The notes under the pieces were generated by a model. That model was not told the origin of the DNA. It searched no databases and saw only the letters and a list, made by a program, of their open reading frames with translations. Positions 46,434 to 58,808 of a stretch of DNA of 64,000 nt are shown in pieces; within the stretch, counting starts at the first letter, position 1; each line of letters starts with the position of its first letter. The position numbers and the translations under genes are program-made. This DNA is from Glaciecola sp. (GTDB taxonomy: Bacteria; Pseudomonadota; Gammaproteobacteria; Enterobacterales; Alteromonadaceae), in contig JALRKK010000054.1 of NCBI GenBank assembly GCA_023268935.1, positions 1-64,000 on the forward strand, given 5' to 3'.

Positions 46434-48709
46434 TCCTTCTCGACCGTCGCCGCTGCCTTTGGCAACTCTTGAGGCTTGAAAGTAAACGTTAGCTGGTTTT
46501 TCTTCAGATCAACCTTAACTGAACCGCCGTTCGCTAAACCACCGAACAGTAACTCATTGGCTAATTCTTTCTTAAGCTTATCTTGAATCAAACGTCCCAT
46601 CGGGCGTGCACCCATGGCTTTATCATAGCCTTCTTCAGCAAGCCATTCTCGAGCTTTATCCGTGACTTCTAAGGACACACCTTTGGTATCTAATTGTGCT
46701 TGTAGCTCAATTAAGAATTTATCTACCACTTGCAAGATGACATCTTGCGTCAAGTGATTGAACCAAATAATGCCATCTAAGCGATTGCGGAATTCTGGTG
46801 AGAATACCTTGTTGATCTCGCTCAGCGCATCATGTGAGTGGTCTTGTTGCTTGAAGCCAATGGATTTACGTACGGTTGCTTGTACCCCAGCATTGGTGGT
46901 CATTACTAAGACGACATTGCGAAAATCCACCTTGCGGCCGTTATTGTCGGTTAAAGTGCCGTGGTCCATCACTTGCAACAAGATGTTGTAAATGTCGCTG
47001 TGTGCCTTCTCAATTTCATCAAGAAGCACTACGGAATATGGGTTTTTGATCACAGCATCCGTTAACAAACCACCTTGGTCAAAACCAACATAACCAGGAG
47101 GTGCACCAATCAAGCGTGATACCGCATGACGCTCCATGTACTCAGACATATCGAAGCGCACCAACTCCACGCCCATTATTTTGGCAAGCTGAGCCGTGAC
47201 TTCAGTCTTACCAACACCGGTTGGACCAGCAAATAAGAACGAACCAATCGGTTTTGCTTCATTGCCTAACCCCGAGCGAGACAAATGAATTGCATCGGTT
47301 AACGTAGTAATCGCATCATCTTGGCCAAACACCACCATCTTGAGGTTGCGCTTAAGGTTTTTGAGCACCTCCATATCCGATGCGGAAACGGATTTTTCAG
47401 GGATCCGAGCGATTTTGGCAATGATTTTTTCAATTTCTAAATCAGTAATCTCAGAAGGACGTTTGTCTTCTGGCATTAAGCGCAAACTTGCCCCGGCTTC
47501 GTCCATTACGTCAATGGCTTTGTCTGGCAAGTGTCTGTCATTAATATACTTGGCGGATAATTCTGCAGCGGCTTTCAAGGCTTTTTGTGTGAACTTTACA
47601 CTATGGTGCTCTTCATAACGCGATTTGAGCCCCATCAATATCTTCGTAGTATCTTCAACGCTTGGTTCAACGACATCAATTTTCTGGAAACGTCTGGCCA
47701 GTGCTCGGTCTTTTTCAAAGATACTTTGATATTCTTGATAAGTAGTCGACCCAACGCAGCGCAGCTCGCCGCTGGAAAGTTTGGGCTTGAGTAGGTTCGA
47801 TGCATCCATCACCCCACCTGAGGCAGCTCCTGCACCGATAATGGTATGGATCTCATCGATAAATAAAATGGCATTCTTGTCCTCTGTGAGCTCTTTTAAA
47901 ATGCCTTTGAGGCGTTTTTCGAAGTCTCCGCGATATTTGGTACCGGCTAATAGCCCCCCTAAATCAAGAGAATAAACCGTCGCCGATAGCATCACTTCAG
48001 GCACATCCTCATTGACGATACGGTACGCTAACCCTTCAGCAATCGCCGTTTTACCGACGCCAGCCTCGCCAACAAGCAATGGATTATTTTTGCGTCGACG
48101 GCACAAGATCTGAATGGTGCGCTCAACTTCATGATCGCGACCAATTAAGGGGTCAATCTTGCCTTCTCTTGCGGTTGAGTTCAGGTTTGTCGTGTACTTC
48201 GACAGCATCGAGGAATCTTCATCGCCCTCAACAGCCTCTGTTTGTGGCTCATTGATGGATGGCTCTTCGTCTTTCTTAGTGACACCGTGGGAAATAAAAT
48301 TGACCACATCCAATCGCGTGACGTCTGATTTCTTTAATATATAAACAGCTTGAGATTCTTGTTCGCTAAAAATCGCAACCAATACATTAGCACCGGTCAC
48401 TTCTCCTTTACCTGAGGATTGCACATGGAAAACTGCGCGCTGTAGTACGCGCTGAAATCCCAATGTAGGTTGAGTCTCTCGCTCATTTTCCGCATCGTCT
48501 AACATCAGAGGGGTGGTGTCTTTGACAAAATCAGTCAGTTCTTGTTTGATGGTATCCAGATTAGCTCCACAGGCTTTCAGAGCCTCTAATGCTGCAGGAT
48601 TATCTAACAACGCTAACAACAAGTGCTCAACCGTCATAAACTCGTGGCGATGTTGACGTGCGAAGATAAATGCCTCGTTGAGCGTTTGTTCCAGATCTTT
48701 GTTTAACAT
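46430..48709 (-). CDS. clpA: ATP-dependent Clp protease ATP-binding subunit ClpA
   Basis: [30 protein letters not shown] (two AAA+ domains); ClpS upstream. Confidence 0.98.
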   Translation of the reverse strand: MLNKDLEQTLNEAFIFARQHRHEFMTVEHLLLALLDNPAALEALKACGANLDTIKQELTDFVKDTTPLMLDDAENERETQPTLGFQRVLQRAVFHVQSSGKGEVTGANVLVAIFSEQESQAVYILKKSDVTRLDVVNFISHGVTKKDEEPSINEPQTEAVEGDEDSSMLSKYTTNLNSTAREGKIDPLIGRDHEVERTIQILCRRRKNNPLLVGEAGVGKTAIAEGLAYRIVNEDVPEVMLSATVYSLDLGGLLAGTKYRGDFEKRLKGILKELTEDKNAILFIDEIHTIIGAGAASGGVMDASNLLKPKLSSGELRCVGSTTYQEYQSIFEKDRALARRFQKIDVVEPSVEDTTKILMGLKSRYEEHHSVKFTQKALKAAAELSAKYINDRHLPDKAIDVMDEAGASLRLMPEDKRPSEITDLEIEKIIAKIARIPEKSVSASDMEVLKNLKRNLKMVVFGQDDAITTLTDAIHLSRSGLGNEAKPIGSFLFAGPTGVGKTEVTAQLAKIMGVELVRFDMSEYMERHAVSRLIGAPPGYVGFDQGGLLTDAVIKNPYSVVLLDEIEKAHSDIYNILLQVMDHGTLTDNNGRKVDFRNVVLVMTTNAGVQATVRKSIGFKQQDHSHDALSEINKVFSPEFRNRLDGIIWFNHLTQDVILQVVDKFLIELQAQLDTKGVSLEVTDKAREWLAEEGYDKAMGARPMGRLIQDKLKKELANELLFGGLANGGSVKVDLKKNQLTFTFKPQELPKAAATVEKE

Positions 48710-48743
48710 ATAAGATGCTACCTCTTTTGCTGACGCAATATGA

Positions 48744-49064
48744 TTATGCGCGTTCCATTGTACACATCAGTGGATGCTGATGCTTACGAGCATATTCGTT
48801 AACTTGCATGACTTTGGTCTCTGCAATCTCCGCAGTAAAAACCCCACATACGGCTTTTCCGCGATAATGTACTGTGAGCATGATTTGATTAGCTTGTTCT
48901 GTGTTCATTCGAAAAAATTTGACTAAAACGCTAACTACAAAGTCCATCGGCGTGTAATCGTCATTGTTTAAAATGACTTTGTACATCGGCGGCGGTTGGG
49001 TCTTCTGACGCTCGTCTTCGAGCAGTTTGTCGCCGTCTAAGATGGTCGTATTATCTTTACTCAT
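48744..49064 (-). CDS. clpS: ATP-dependent Clp protease adaptor ClpS
   Basis: [20 protein letters not shown]. Confidence 0.98.
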   Translation of the reverse strand: MSKDNTTILDGDKLLEDERQKTQPPPMYKVILNNDDYTPMDFVVSVLVKFFRMNTEQANQIMLTVHYRGKAVCGVFTAEIAETKVMQVNEYARKHQHPLMCTMERA

Positions 49065-49310
49065 ACCTTTAATATAATACCTATCGACAGTTTTTCATCT
49101 ATTAATGAGAAAATAATTTTTTATTCGCCCATAAACTTGACATAACGCAAGTCCACTGACTATTTTTAAGTTAGGTTTTGCGGAATTTTACTGGCTTTGC
49201 AAACGTTTTTCGCTCAACCTTGGCACTATCCTATATCATATTCAGTCGTTTTTATAGTCATAGTGGAGGCATTCACTCACATCGAAGAAAAGGCAAAGAG
49301 GAACAGGTGT

Positions 49311-49529
49311 ATGGCGCTTGGCAAAGTAAAGTGGTTTAACAACGCTAAAGGCTTCGGCTTCATCGTACCAGAAGACGGTGGTGAAGATATATTTGCTCAT
49401 TATTCAACAATAAAGATGGACGGATACCGTTCTTTAAAGGCAGGACAGGAAGTCACTTTTGATGTCGCACTAGGGCCGAAAGGCTTGCATGCAGAAAACA
49501 TTGCCTTAGATCAGGATGCTGAACGCTAG
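49311..49529 (+). CDS. cspD: CspD-like cold shock domain protein
   Basis: MALGKVKWFNNAKGFGFIVPEDGGEDIFAHYSTI; divergent from clpS. Confidence 0.93.
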   Translation: MALGKVKWFNNAKGFGFIVPEDGGEDIFAHYSTIKMDGYRSLKAGQEVTFDVALGPKGLHAENIALDQDAER

Positions 49530-49549
49530 TAATCTGGTTTCACATAATG

Positions 49550-49588
49550 AGCATTAAAAAAGCAGACTTGGTCTGCTTTTTTAATGCT
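49550..49588. terminator. long perfect palindrome / bidirectional terminator after cspD
   Basis: AGCATTAAAAAAGCAGAC-ttg-GTCTGCTTTTTTAATGCT, 18-bp perfect stem. Confidence 0.9.
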
Positions 49589-49755
49589 GAATAATCACAA
49601 AATATTAAATGATTATTTTTTTGATTATGTCAGTATTGTGTATTGGCCACTGAACATGGATAACGTAGACCTTTACATTGCCGCTGGCTGATTTAAAATA
49701 TTTAACTGTAACCGATGAAACCAATGGTTAGCTTAGGATATCGATTCTAAACATT

Positions 49756-50289
49756 ATGATTTTATTATTTAATAAACCCTTTGACGTCCTGTGCCAATTT
49801 TCCCCTCAGCCTGGCAAGCGCACATTAAAAGATTTTATTGATATACCCAATGTCTATGCTGCAGGTCGACTTGATCGCGATAGTGAAGGATTATTGGTAC
49901 TCACCGATGATGGTGCTTTGCAACATCGCATTACTCATCCAAAGAAAAAAATGAGCAAAGAATACTGGGTGCAGGTAGAGGGCGACATGACAGAGGGTGC
50001 TATCGCACAACTTTGCCAAGGAGTAATGCTTAAAGATGGCATGACTCTGCCTGCAAAAGTCAGCGCAATGGCCGCTCCCAATATCTGGGAACGACAGCCG
50101 CCAATTCGAGAGCGCAAATCCATTCCAACGTCATGGATTAAAATCGTCTTAAAAGAAGGGCGTAATCGCCAAGTCCGGCGTATGACCGCTGCAGTGGGCT
50201 ATCCTACATTACGTTTGATTCGCTATCGTATTGGCAGCTGGACAATTGACACAGTTGGACACGGTCAATATCAAATATTCGATCATTAA
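49756..50289 (+). CDS. rluE: 23S rRNA pseudouridine synthase RluE-like
   Basis: [42 protein letters not shown]; upstream of mnmA-hflD-purB. Confidence 0.92.
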   Translation: MILLFNKPFDVLCQFSPQPGKRTLKDFIDIPNVYAAGRLDRDSEGLLVLTDDGALQHRITHPKKKMSKEYWVQVEGDMTEGAIAQLCQGVMLKDGMTLPAKVSAMAAPNIWERQPPIRERKSIPTSWIKIVLKEGRNRQVRRMTAAVGYPTLRLIRYRIGSWTIDTVGHGQYQIFDH

Positions 50290-50362
50290 GCCGATGATTC
50301 ACTGACAAAAAAATGCTAAACTATTACCGTTTTAAACGACCATAGTAATTACGTTAACTGGC

Positions 50363-51490
50363 ATGCATAATACGTCTCAAAACGAAGCTCTACCATCCCC
50401 TGAAAACACCAAAGTCATCGTTGGCATGTCAGGCGGTGTCGACTCTTCAGTATCTGCATTTTTGCTCAAAGAAGCCGGTTATCAGGTCGAAGGCGTCTTC
50501 ATGAAAAACTGGGAAGAAGATGACAACGACGAGTACTGTGCCGCAGCTGAAGATTTAGCCGATGCTCAGGCCGTTGCTGATAAATTAGACATTGAGCTGC
50601 ATACGATTAACTTTGCTGCCGAATATTGGGACAATGTATTTGAGTATTTTTTACAAGAATACAAAGCGGGTCGAACCCCGAATCCCGATATCATGTGCAA
50701 CAAAGAGATTAAGTTCAAAGCCTTTTTGGAATACGCCGCTGAGGATTTGGGCGCAGACTACATTGCGACGGGCCATTATGTGCAACGTCGCGATATTCAA
50801 GGCACAACCCAAATGATCAGAGGGTTTGACCAAAACAAAGACCAAAGTTATTTTTTGTATACCTTGAGTCATGAGCACGTCCGTAAAACCCTTTTTCCAA
50901 TCGGTCATTTAGAAAAACCAGAAGTCCGACGCATCGCAGAAGCACAAGAGCTGGTGACACATGATAAAAAAGACTCTACAGGGATCTGCTTTATCGGTGA
51001 GCGCAAATTCAAAGATTTTTTAGCACAATATCTGCCTGCTCAACCAGGCCCTATTGTAACAGCAGAAGGTGAGCCCATCGGTGAACATCAAGGGTTGATG
51101 TATCACACTTTAGGTCAGCGCAAAGGATTACTCATTGGCGGCACCAAACAACACGGAGATGAGCCTTGGTATGTGGTGGATAAAGACGTGCCCAACAACA
51201 CCCTCATCGTGGGTCAAGGTGCGAATCATCCCCGCTTATTCTCCAAAGGTCTCATTGCGAACCAATTGCATTGGGTAGATCGTAATGTTTTAACCGAACC
51301 AACGCGCATGACCGTCAAAACACGATATCGTCAACACGACATACAGTGTGTGGTTGAACCAACTGATAGCGATTGCGTAAACGTCATCTTTGATGAGCCA
51401 CAAAAAGCCGTGACACCGGGACAATCCGCTGTGTTTTACCAAGGCGACGTGTGCTTAGGAGGTGGCATTATCGAGAGTTATATACGTTAA
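50363..51490 (+). CDS. mnmA: tRNA 2-thiouridylase MnmA
   Basis: [44 protein letters not shown]. Confidence 0.98.
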   Translation: MHNTSQNEALPSPENTKVIVGMSGGVDSSVSAFLLKEAGYQVEGVFMKNWEEDDNDEYCAAAEDLADAQAVADKLDIELHTINFAAEYWDNVFEYFLQEYKAGRTPNPDIMCNKEIKFKAFLEYAAEDLGADYIATGHYVQRRDIQGTTQMIRGFDQNKDQSYFLYTLSHEHVRKTLFPIGHLEKPEVRRIAEAQELVTHDKKDSTGICFIGERKFKDFLAQYLPAQPGPIVTAEGEPIGEHQGLMYHTLGQRKGLLIGGTKQHGDEPWYVVDKDVPNNTLIVGQGANHPRLFSKGLIANQLHWVDRNVLTEPTRMTVKTRYRQHDIQCVVEPTDSDCVNVIFDEPQKAVTPGQSAVFYQGDVCLGGGIIESYIR

Positions 51491-52113
51491 TGAGTGAAGC
51501 AATAGAAGCCACCCTCGCCCTTGCCGGAGTATGCCAGGCGGCTACCTTGGTGCAATCCGCTGCGCGCAAAGGTCAATGTGATGATACGGCGTTTCAGGCC
51601 AGCATCTCAAGTATTTGTGTGACGGAGCCTGAGCACCCACAACAAGTGTACGGCCAATTATCAAACTTAAAAATTGGCTACACCACACTGGTGCATCAGC
51701 TCAACACGCGAGGCGCACAGAAAGACGCAGAGCTCACTCGCTACATTGCCAGCTTATTGGGTTTTGAGCGCAAACTTGCCAAAAATCCTCAAGCAATGTC
51801 TGAACTGGGGGAACGTATTGGTAACGTGCAACGACAATTAGCCCATGTAGAGTTCGAGCATCACCAAATTTTATCCAGTTTAGCCAGTGCCTACGTGGAC
51901 ATTGTTAGTCCACTAGCACCGCGTATTCAAGTCGCAGGGAACCCTGCGCACCTCGGACAAGCCTCTAATCAGGCAAAAGTTCGAGCATTGTTACTCGCAG
52001 GGGTTCGCTCTGCTGTATTGTGGCGCCAAATGGGAGGCCAGCGCCGCCAAATTTTATTTAATCGTAAACGCATCTTGCGCGGAGCCCAAGCTGCCTTACA
52101 GCAAATGAGTTAG
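51490..52113 (+). CDS. hflD: HflD family high-frequency lysogenization protein homolog
   Basis: between mnmA and purB; LSNLKIGYTTLVHQLNTRG...VRALLLAGVRSAVLWRQMGGQRRQILFNRKRIL; overlaps mnmA stop (TAATG). Confidence 0.94.
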   Translation: MSEAIEATLALAGVCQAATLVQSAARKGQCDDTAFQASISSICVTEPEHPQQVYGQLSNLKIGYTTLVHQLNTRGAQKDAELTRYIASLLGFERKLAKNPQAMSELGERIGNVQRQLAHVEFEHHQILSSLASAYVDIVSPLAPRIQVAGNPAHLGQASNQAKVRALLLAGVRSAVLWRQMGGQRRQILFNRKRILRGAQAALQQMS

Positions 52114-52120
52114 ACGTTAG

Positions 52121-53549
<1,429 letters not shown>

Positions 53550-54134
53550 ATGCACACCCGTACATTTATACCCACAAACACCAAGCCGCTGCATCAGTCA
53601 CTGGATGACTGTGTGGTACTGTTCTTGGATATGGCAAACTTTGTCGAACTGACACGAGACTTTCCTGATAAAGACGTGGTTTTTGCCATGCACTACTGTT
53701 TTTCAGCGTTTGAACCTGTCATTGAATCCGCCATGGGCAAAATAATCAAAACCAATGCCGATCAATGTTTAGTCCTATTTATCCAACCTGACAAAGACGA
53801 TATTTGGCCATGTATTATTGAGTTATTTAGGCAGTTTTACAGTATTTGTCACTATTATGGGGTTGAAGGCCAGTTGCGCTGTGGCGCTCACCGCGGCTCA
53901 CTCGTGGCAGGATACATAGGTTCGAATCGACGTTACTTTGATATTTGGGGAAAAACGGTTAACATGGCCTCTCGTTTAGAACGCCACGCAAAGCGCGATA
54001 GTATCAGTATGAGCGAGACTTTTTTCTCTGAATTCTGCCCACATCAATCACTAATATTGAGCGCACAGCATTTAAAAAGTTATGGACAATTGAGAACCGC
54101 ACAATATGACTTCGCACACTTACGATATCATTGA
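53550..54134 (+). CDS. stand-alone class III nucleotide cyclase catalytic-domain protein
   Basis: VVLFLDMANFVEL (first metal Asp), GKIIKTNADQCLVLF (second metal Asp, substrate Lys), RYFDIWGKTVNMASRLERHA; ATG 53550 with AAGGGG SD. Confidence 0.85.
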   Translation: MHTRTFIPTNTKPLHQSLDDCVVLFLDMANFVELTRDFPDKDVVFAMHYCFSAFEPVIESAMGKIIKTNADQCLVLFIQPDKDDIWPCIIELFRQFYSICHYYGVEGQLRCGAHRGSLVAGYIGSNRRYFDIWGKTVNMASRLERHAKRDSISMSETFFSEFCPHQSLILSAQHLKSYGQLRTAQYDFAHLRYH

Positions 54135-55269
54135 TTTTGATCCAGAAATTTTTGTTCAGCAATACTGGCAAAAGAAACCTTGTATTATCCGCAAGCTATT
54201 TCCTAATTTTCAGGATCCAATTGATGCTGATTCCTTGGCAGGACTTGCGCTTGAAGAGGATATTGATGCTCGTATAGTCAGTTTTGCAGACGAGCAATGG
54301 GACGTTCATCAAGGTCCTTTTACAGCTGATGACATTAATGAAAATTGTGTGGGTAGCTGGACCTTAATGGTACAAGGTGTCGACAATTATTTACCACAAA
54401 CCAAAGCCTTAACGGAAAAATTTGCGTTCATTCCTCACTGGCGCTTTGATGATTTATTAGTCACTTACAGCGTGGCAGGGGGCGGTGTTGGCGCACATTA
54501 TGACGAATACGATGTATTTATCGTGCAAGGCATGGGGCAACGACGCTGGCAGGTTGGACACAAACTCAATAGCAGTCATGAAAAGCTATACCCTCATGCG
54601 CATTTGCAACAAGTCAAACCCTTTCAGCCTATTATTGATATTGTGATGCTACCAGGTGATGTTCTCTACATACCGCCATTTTATCCGCATCAAGGTAAGT
54701 CCATCACGGAATGTTTCAATTATTCTGTTGGCTTTAGGGCTCCAAATCAAAGTGAATTATTACAGGGCTTAGCCGATGGCATCTTGGATAACGACTTATT
54801 AACCAAACGCTTTAGCGACCCTAATCGTGTGATCACTCATAAACGTTCCGCGGTGAATGGTCATGATATTTTTGTCTTAAAGCAATTATTGCATCAGTTT
54901 ATTGATCTAGATGAAACCGATTATTTGCTGACAGAAATGTTATCCAAAACCTATCATCCAATCCACGATGAATATGCTCTTGAATCACCACATAGCTCAT
55001 CTGAAATGCTTCGAATGATTAATGCAGGTTTAACCATAGCACCAAATCTTGGGCTCCGACCACTCTACCCTGAGCATCAAACTAATGAGTTTTTTGTGTT
55101 CTTTATTAATGGTCGTCGCTATGAGGCCGATGCTTTGGATAGGCCGTTTTTTGAACGCTTACTCAACGAAACAAAATTGAAGGTAACCCCTAGTGAACGC
55201 CTTCAATTCAGTAGTGTTAATATCATCGCCGAACTTGTCAACGAAGGATTTTATGAAGTACTCGATTAG
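54106..55269 (+). CDS. roxA: 50S ribosomal protein L16 arginine hydroxylase, cupin/JmjC type
   Basis: GVGAHYDEYDVFIVQGMGQRRWQVG, PGDVLYIPPFYPHQG; overlaps previous CDS by 29 nt. Confidence 0.9.
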   Translation: MTSHTYDIIDFDPEIFVQQYWQKKPCIIRKLFPNFQDPIDADSLAGLALEEDIDARIVSFADEQWDVHQGPFTADDINENCVGSWTLMVQGVDNYLPQTKALTEKFAFIPHWRFDDLLVTYSVAGGGVGAHYDEYDVFIVQGMGQRRWQVGHKLNSSHEKLYPHAHLQQVKPFQPIIDIVMLPGDVLYIPPFYPHQGKSITECFNYSVGFRAPNQSELLQGLADGILDNDLLTKRFSDPNRVITHKRSAVNGHDIFVLKQLLHQFIDLDETDYLLTEMLSKTYHPIHDEYALESPHSSSEMLRMINAGLTIAPNLGLRPLYPEHQTNEFFVFFINGRRYEADALDRPFFERLLNETKLKVTPSERLQFSSVNIIAELVNEGFYEVLD

Positions 55270-55679
55270 TTTACTTGCCAGAGCTTGTCATCCTCGCTCA
55301 TGTGATATAAGTCATGAGCACGGGTACCGAGCAACGTGAGGTATTCTTTTTGAGTTTCGTCGATGTTCTCAGCTTGAGAAAGGTTCTCCACTTTTAACTG
55401 CCATAACAGCGAAAAATGTTTCAAAACCCCTCGAACATCAGATGACACATCTGCAGGTACAAAATCCACTGGCAAGTCACCACTGATGACCCATAAGTAT
55501 TTACTATCACGGGTTTTGATTTTCCATACTGCCACCATTGGCGCGAGATAGCGACTATCTTCGATTACTACAGATTCGAATAACACACCGTTTTCTGCGA
55601 GGTGTTTATTGGCTTTTTGAAATTGTTCACGCACCCATTGGGCTAATTGTTCTTGATCATGCGGGACTGATTCGACCAT
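55266..55679 (-). CDS. DUF4826-like protein, function unknown
   Basis: 137-aa acidic protein MVESVPHDQEQLAQWVREQFQKANKHLAENGV; family assignment from memory. Confidence 0.6.
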   Translation of the reverse strand: MVESVPHDQEQLAQWVREQFQKANKHLAENGVLFESVVIEDSRYLAPMVAVWKIKTRDSKYLWVISGDLPVDFVPADVSSDVRGVLKHFSLLWQLKVENLSQAENIDETQKEYLTLLGTRAHDLYHMSEDDKLWQVN

Positions 55680-55690
55680 ATCGGAACCTA

Positions 55691-58600
55691 TTATAATAGT
55701 GAATTGAGTAATATTTGTAATGGATGTCGTGGCTTGCCATCACTGTAGCGAGCCACTTGACTGCGACAAGAGTAACCTGTGACCGCTCTCTGCTCGGGGG
55801 CAAATCGAGCAATTGCATCTCGCCAGCTCAAATCATAGATACCTTTGCTGTTTTGCAAATGTACCACTTCATGACCATATGTTCCGGCCATACCACAGCA
55901 CCCAACAGACACGATATTAAGCTCTAACCCCGCATCAGAAAAAATTTTCTGCCACTGCTTTTCACTGGTTGGCAGAGCTGTTTTTTCAGTACAGTGAGTA
56001 AAGAGTGCAAACTCATGCTCAGACTGAGCTTGGTTATTGGCTATGGCACCAGCTGCATGCTGAACTAGCCACTCATGCACAGCAAGTACACTAAACTCTC
56101 CACGCTTTATTCCTAATGTTTTAGTGTACTCATCTCGATAGACCAGCAGTAGTGAAGCATCTACACCAACCATTGGGATATTGAGACTTGCAATGTCATT
56201 TAAAAAGGCAGCTGTGGACTTTGCAGTCTTGGCAAACTCGGCCAAGAACCCTTTGACATGCTGTGGTTTACCATTAGGGTTAAATGGCAGTAACACTGGG
56301 TTAAATCCTAGTTTTTGCGCAAGTAAGACAAAGTCTTCTACAACCTGAGCATCATAAAAACTCGTAAAGGGATCTTGCACAATTAATACGGTTTGAGCCT
56401 TTTGTACGTCTGACAACTGCTGTAAGGCACTTATATCAAATTTTGTAGAAACCCGTTTCTTTAACGTTGGTGTAGATAGCAATGGTGCATCCACATAGCC
56501 AATACTCTCGCGCAGTGCCCATTGCACAACTCGGGAGCGCATCACAGTATTATGTAGTGGAGCGATTTTGGCCAACCAAGGTGCCATGCGTTCAATATTG
56601 GCCACCAAGTAATCTTTTACTGGGCGTGAATATCTTTGGTAATACAAGGCTATGAATTTGGCTCTAAAATCGGGCACATCCACCCCTACTGGACATTGCG
56701 ACGAGCACGACTTACAGGCTAAGCATTCATCCATCACTTGCATGACTTCGTGAGAAAAATCCCCTTTGCTTTGTGCTGAATTGGTATTGATTAAACGACT
56801 CATCCATGAAGTTGTTCCTTTAGTCGCATCCAAAGAGTTGGTATCAACCCCTTGTTTCGCCAACAGACGAAGCCATTCGCGGATCATACCCGCTCGCCCT
56901 TTAGGTGAATGGCGACGATCGGCTGTGATCTTAAATGATGGACACATGGGCGATGTTGTGTCGTAATTAAAGCACAAGCCATTGCCATTACAACTCATTG
57001 CAGGCTCGTATTCTTCTTTGAACACCACAGGAATAATTCGATCATATGCACCGCGTTTGGTATCACTGACTTTGACTAGCTCAGCATCAGACTTATACGG
57101 CGTGCAAATTTTGCCAGGGTTCATCTTATTGAGCGGATCAAAGACTGCCTTAATCTTACGCAACTCTGTGTATAGCTCATCACCAAAAAACTCAGGAGCA
57201 TACTCGCTGCGATAGCCTTTACCGTGCTCGCCCCACATCAGGCCACCATACTTAGCGACTAAAGCAACCACTTGGTCCGATATTTGTTTGAGAAGGACTT
57301 CTTGCTGCGGATCATTCATATCCAAAGCTGGACGAACATGTAATACGCCAGCATCCACATGACCGAACATGCCATAATCCAACTTATGGGAATCGAGCAA
57401 GTCACGAAACTCCATGATAAAATCCGCTAAATTTTCAGGTGGTACCGCGGTGTCTTCCGCAAATGCAATTGGCTTTTTTGCCCCATTGGTTTTGCCTAGC
57501 AAACCTACTGCTTTTTTGCGCATGGCGTATATTTTTTGGATATCAGCGACATCATAGGTAACTTGAAAGCCAATTACGCCTGTTTCGCCAGATTCAATCT
57601 CAGCTTGTAAGCGAGCTTCTAAGGCAGTGATTTTAGTGGTAATTTCGGTTTCATCTTCACTGTTGTACTCGACCATATTCAGCCCAAGTACCTCGGCGTT
57701 TGGCACATCTTGAATCAGATCAGACACCGAATGCCAAATAATATCGGCTTTTGCTAGATTGAGTACTTTTGAATCCACAGTTTCAACAGACGTGGCTTCA
57801 GCCTCGACCATCTTTGGCGCGTGACGCAAAGCCGATTCAAATGAGTTGTATTTGATATTGACCAAGGCTTTGTGTTTGGCAATCGGGGTAATGTTGAGTT
57901 TGGCTTCCGCCACAAATGCCAAGGAACCCTCAGACCCGGCAATCAAACGGCTTATGTCAAACTGTTCTTGTTCAGGAATATACGCATGTTCCAAATCATA
58001 GCCCGTTAAGAAACGATTCAAGCGCGGAAATTTTGCTAAAATTTGTTCTCGCTTAGCGACACATGAAGTTTGAATTTGCTCGCTGATTTGCGCATAACTG
58101 GACTGGGCATGTGCCAAGCAATCATCGATTGAAGTCGGTTTGGTATGCAGAACATCCCCATTGGCTAACACACTGGTTAGGCCTAGTATGTGATCGGAGG
58201 TTTTACCATAGACTAAAGAGCCCTGACCTGAGGCGTCGGTATTGATCATGCCACCAATAGTTGCGCGATTCGAAGTCGAAAGGTCTGGAGCAAAGAAAAA
58301 ACCAAATGGCCTCAATGCATCATTTAACGCATCTTTAACGACACCTGATTGCACTCTTACCCATCGTTCTTCAGCATTGATTTCTAATATCTGATTCATA
58401 TAACGCGCGGTTTCAACAATGATCCCAGATGTTAATGACTGACCATTCGTGCCAGTGCCACCACCACGAGCAGAAAACACCACTTCAGGAAAATCATTCG
58501 CAACTCTGCCAATAATCGATAAATCATTCACCGATTTGGGATAAACCACCGCCTGTGGTAGTTTCTGATAGATTGAATTATCCGTTGCCATCGCAAAACG

Positions 58601-58711
58601 CGAGGAATAGGCCGTTTCAATATCACCAGTAAAATCACTGGCGCACAACGCATCCAAATAATCTTGATAGTGAACAGATAAAGCTTCTTGAGGGTCGAGT
58701 ACCGGTAACAT
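55691..58711 (-). CDS. ydiJ: FAD-binding and 4Fe-4S oxidoreductase, YdiJ-like (D-2-hydroxyglutarate/D-lactate dehydrogenase type)
   Basis: N-terminal FAD domain GGGTGTNGQSLTSG, Fe-S motif CLACKSCSSQCPVGVD, C-terminal CCG-like CCGMAGTYG. Confidence 0.92.
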   Translation of the reverse strand: MLPVLDPQEALSVHYQDYLDALCASDFTGDIETAYSSRFAMATDNSIYQKLPQAVVYPKSVNDLSIIGRVANDFPEVVFSARGGGTGTNGQSLTSGIIVETARYMNQILEINAEERWVRVQSGVVKDALNDALRPFGFFFAPDLSTSNRATIGGMINTDASGQGSLVYGKTSDHILGLTSVLANGDVLHTKPTSIDDCLAHAQSSYAQISEQIQTSCVAKREQILAKFPRLNRFLTGYDLEHAYIPEQEQFDISRLIAGSEGSLAFVAEAKLNITPIAKHKALVNIKYNSFESALRHAPKMVEAEATSVETVDSKVLNLAKADIIWHSVSDLIQDVPNAEVLGLNMVEYNSEDETEITTKITALEARLQAEIESGETGVIGFQVTYDVADIQKIYAMRKKAVGLLGKTNGAKKPIAFAEDTAVPPENLADFIMEFRDLLDSHKLDYGMFGHVDAGVLHVRPALDMNDPQQEVLLKQISDQVVALVAKYGGLMWGEHGKGYRSEYAPEFFGDELYTELRKIKAVFDPLNKMNPGKICTPYKSDAELVKVSDTKRGAYDRIIPVVFKEEYEPAMSCNGNGLCFNYDTTSPMCPSFKITADRRHSPKGRAGMIREWLRLLAKQGVDTNSLDATKGTTSWMSRLINTNSAQSKGDFSHEVMQVMDECLACKSCSSQCPVGVDVPDFRAKFIALYYQRYSRPVKDYLVANIERMAPWLAKIAPLHNTVMRSRVVQWALRESIGYVDAPLLSTPTLKKRVSTKFDISALQQLSDVQKAQTVLIVQDPFTSFYDAQVVEDFVLLAQKLGFNPVLLPFNPNGKPQHVKGFLAEFAKTAKSTAAFLNDIASLNIPMVGVDASLLLVYRDEYTKTLGIKRGEFSVLAVHEWLVQHAAGAIANNQAQSEHEFALFTHCTEKTALPTSEKQWQKIFSDAGLELNIVSVGCCGMAGTYGHEVVHLQNSKGIYDLSWRDAIARFAPEQRAVTGYSCRSQVARYSDGKPRHPLQILLNSLL

Positions 58712-58750
58712 GTTGACTCTTTAGTCATAATTCATGTACGCAAGTATACA

Positions 58751-58782
58751 AAAAAGCCCTGAAAGATGCATCAATCAGGGCT
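58751..58782 (-). terminator. terminator of ppsA
   Basis: reverse strand AGCCCTGAttgatgcatctTTCAGGGCTTTTTT. Confidence 0.85.
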
Positions 58783-58808
58783 CAAATTACTCAATATGCA
58801 GGTGTAAA

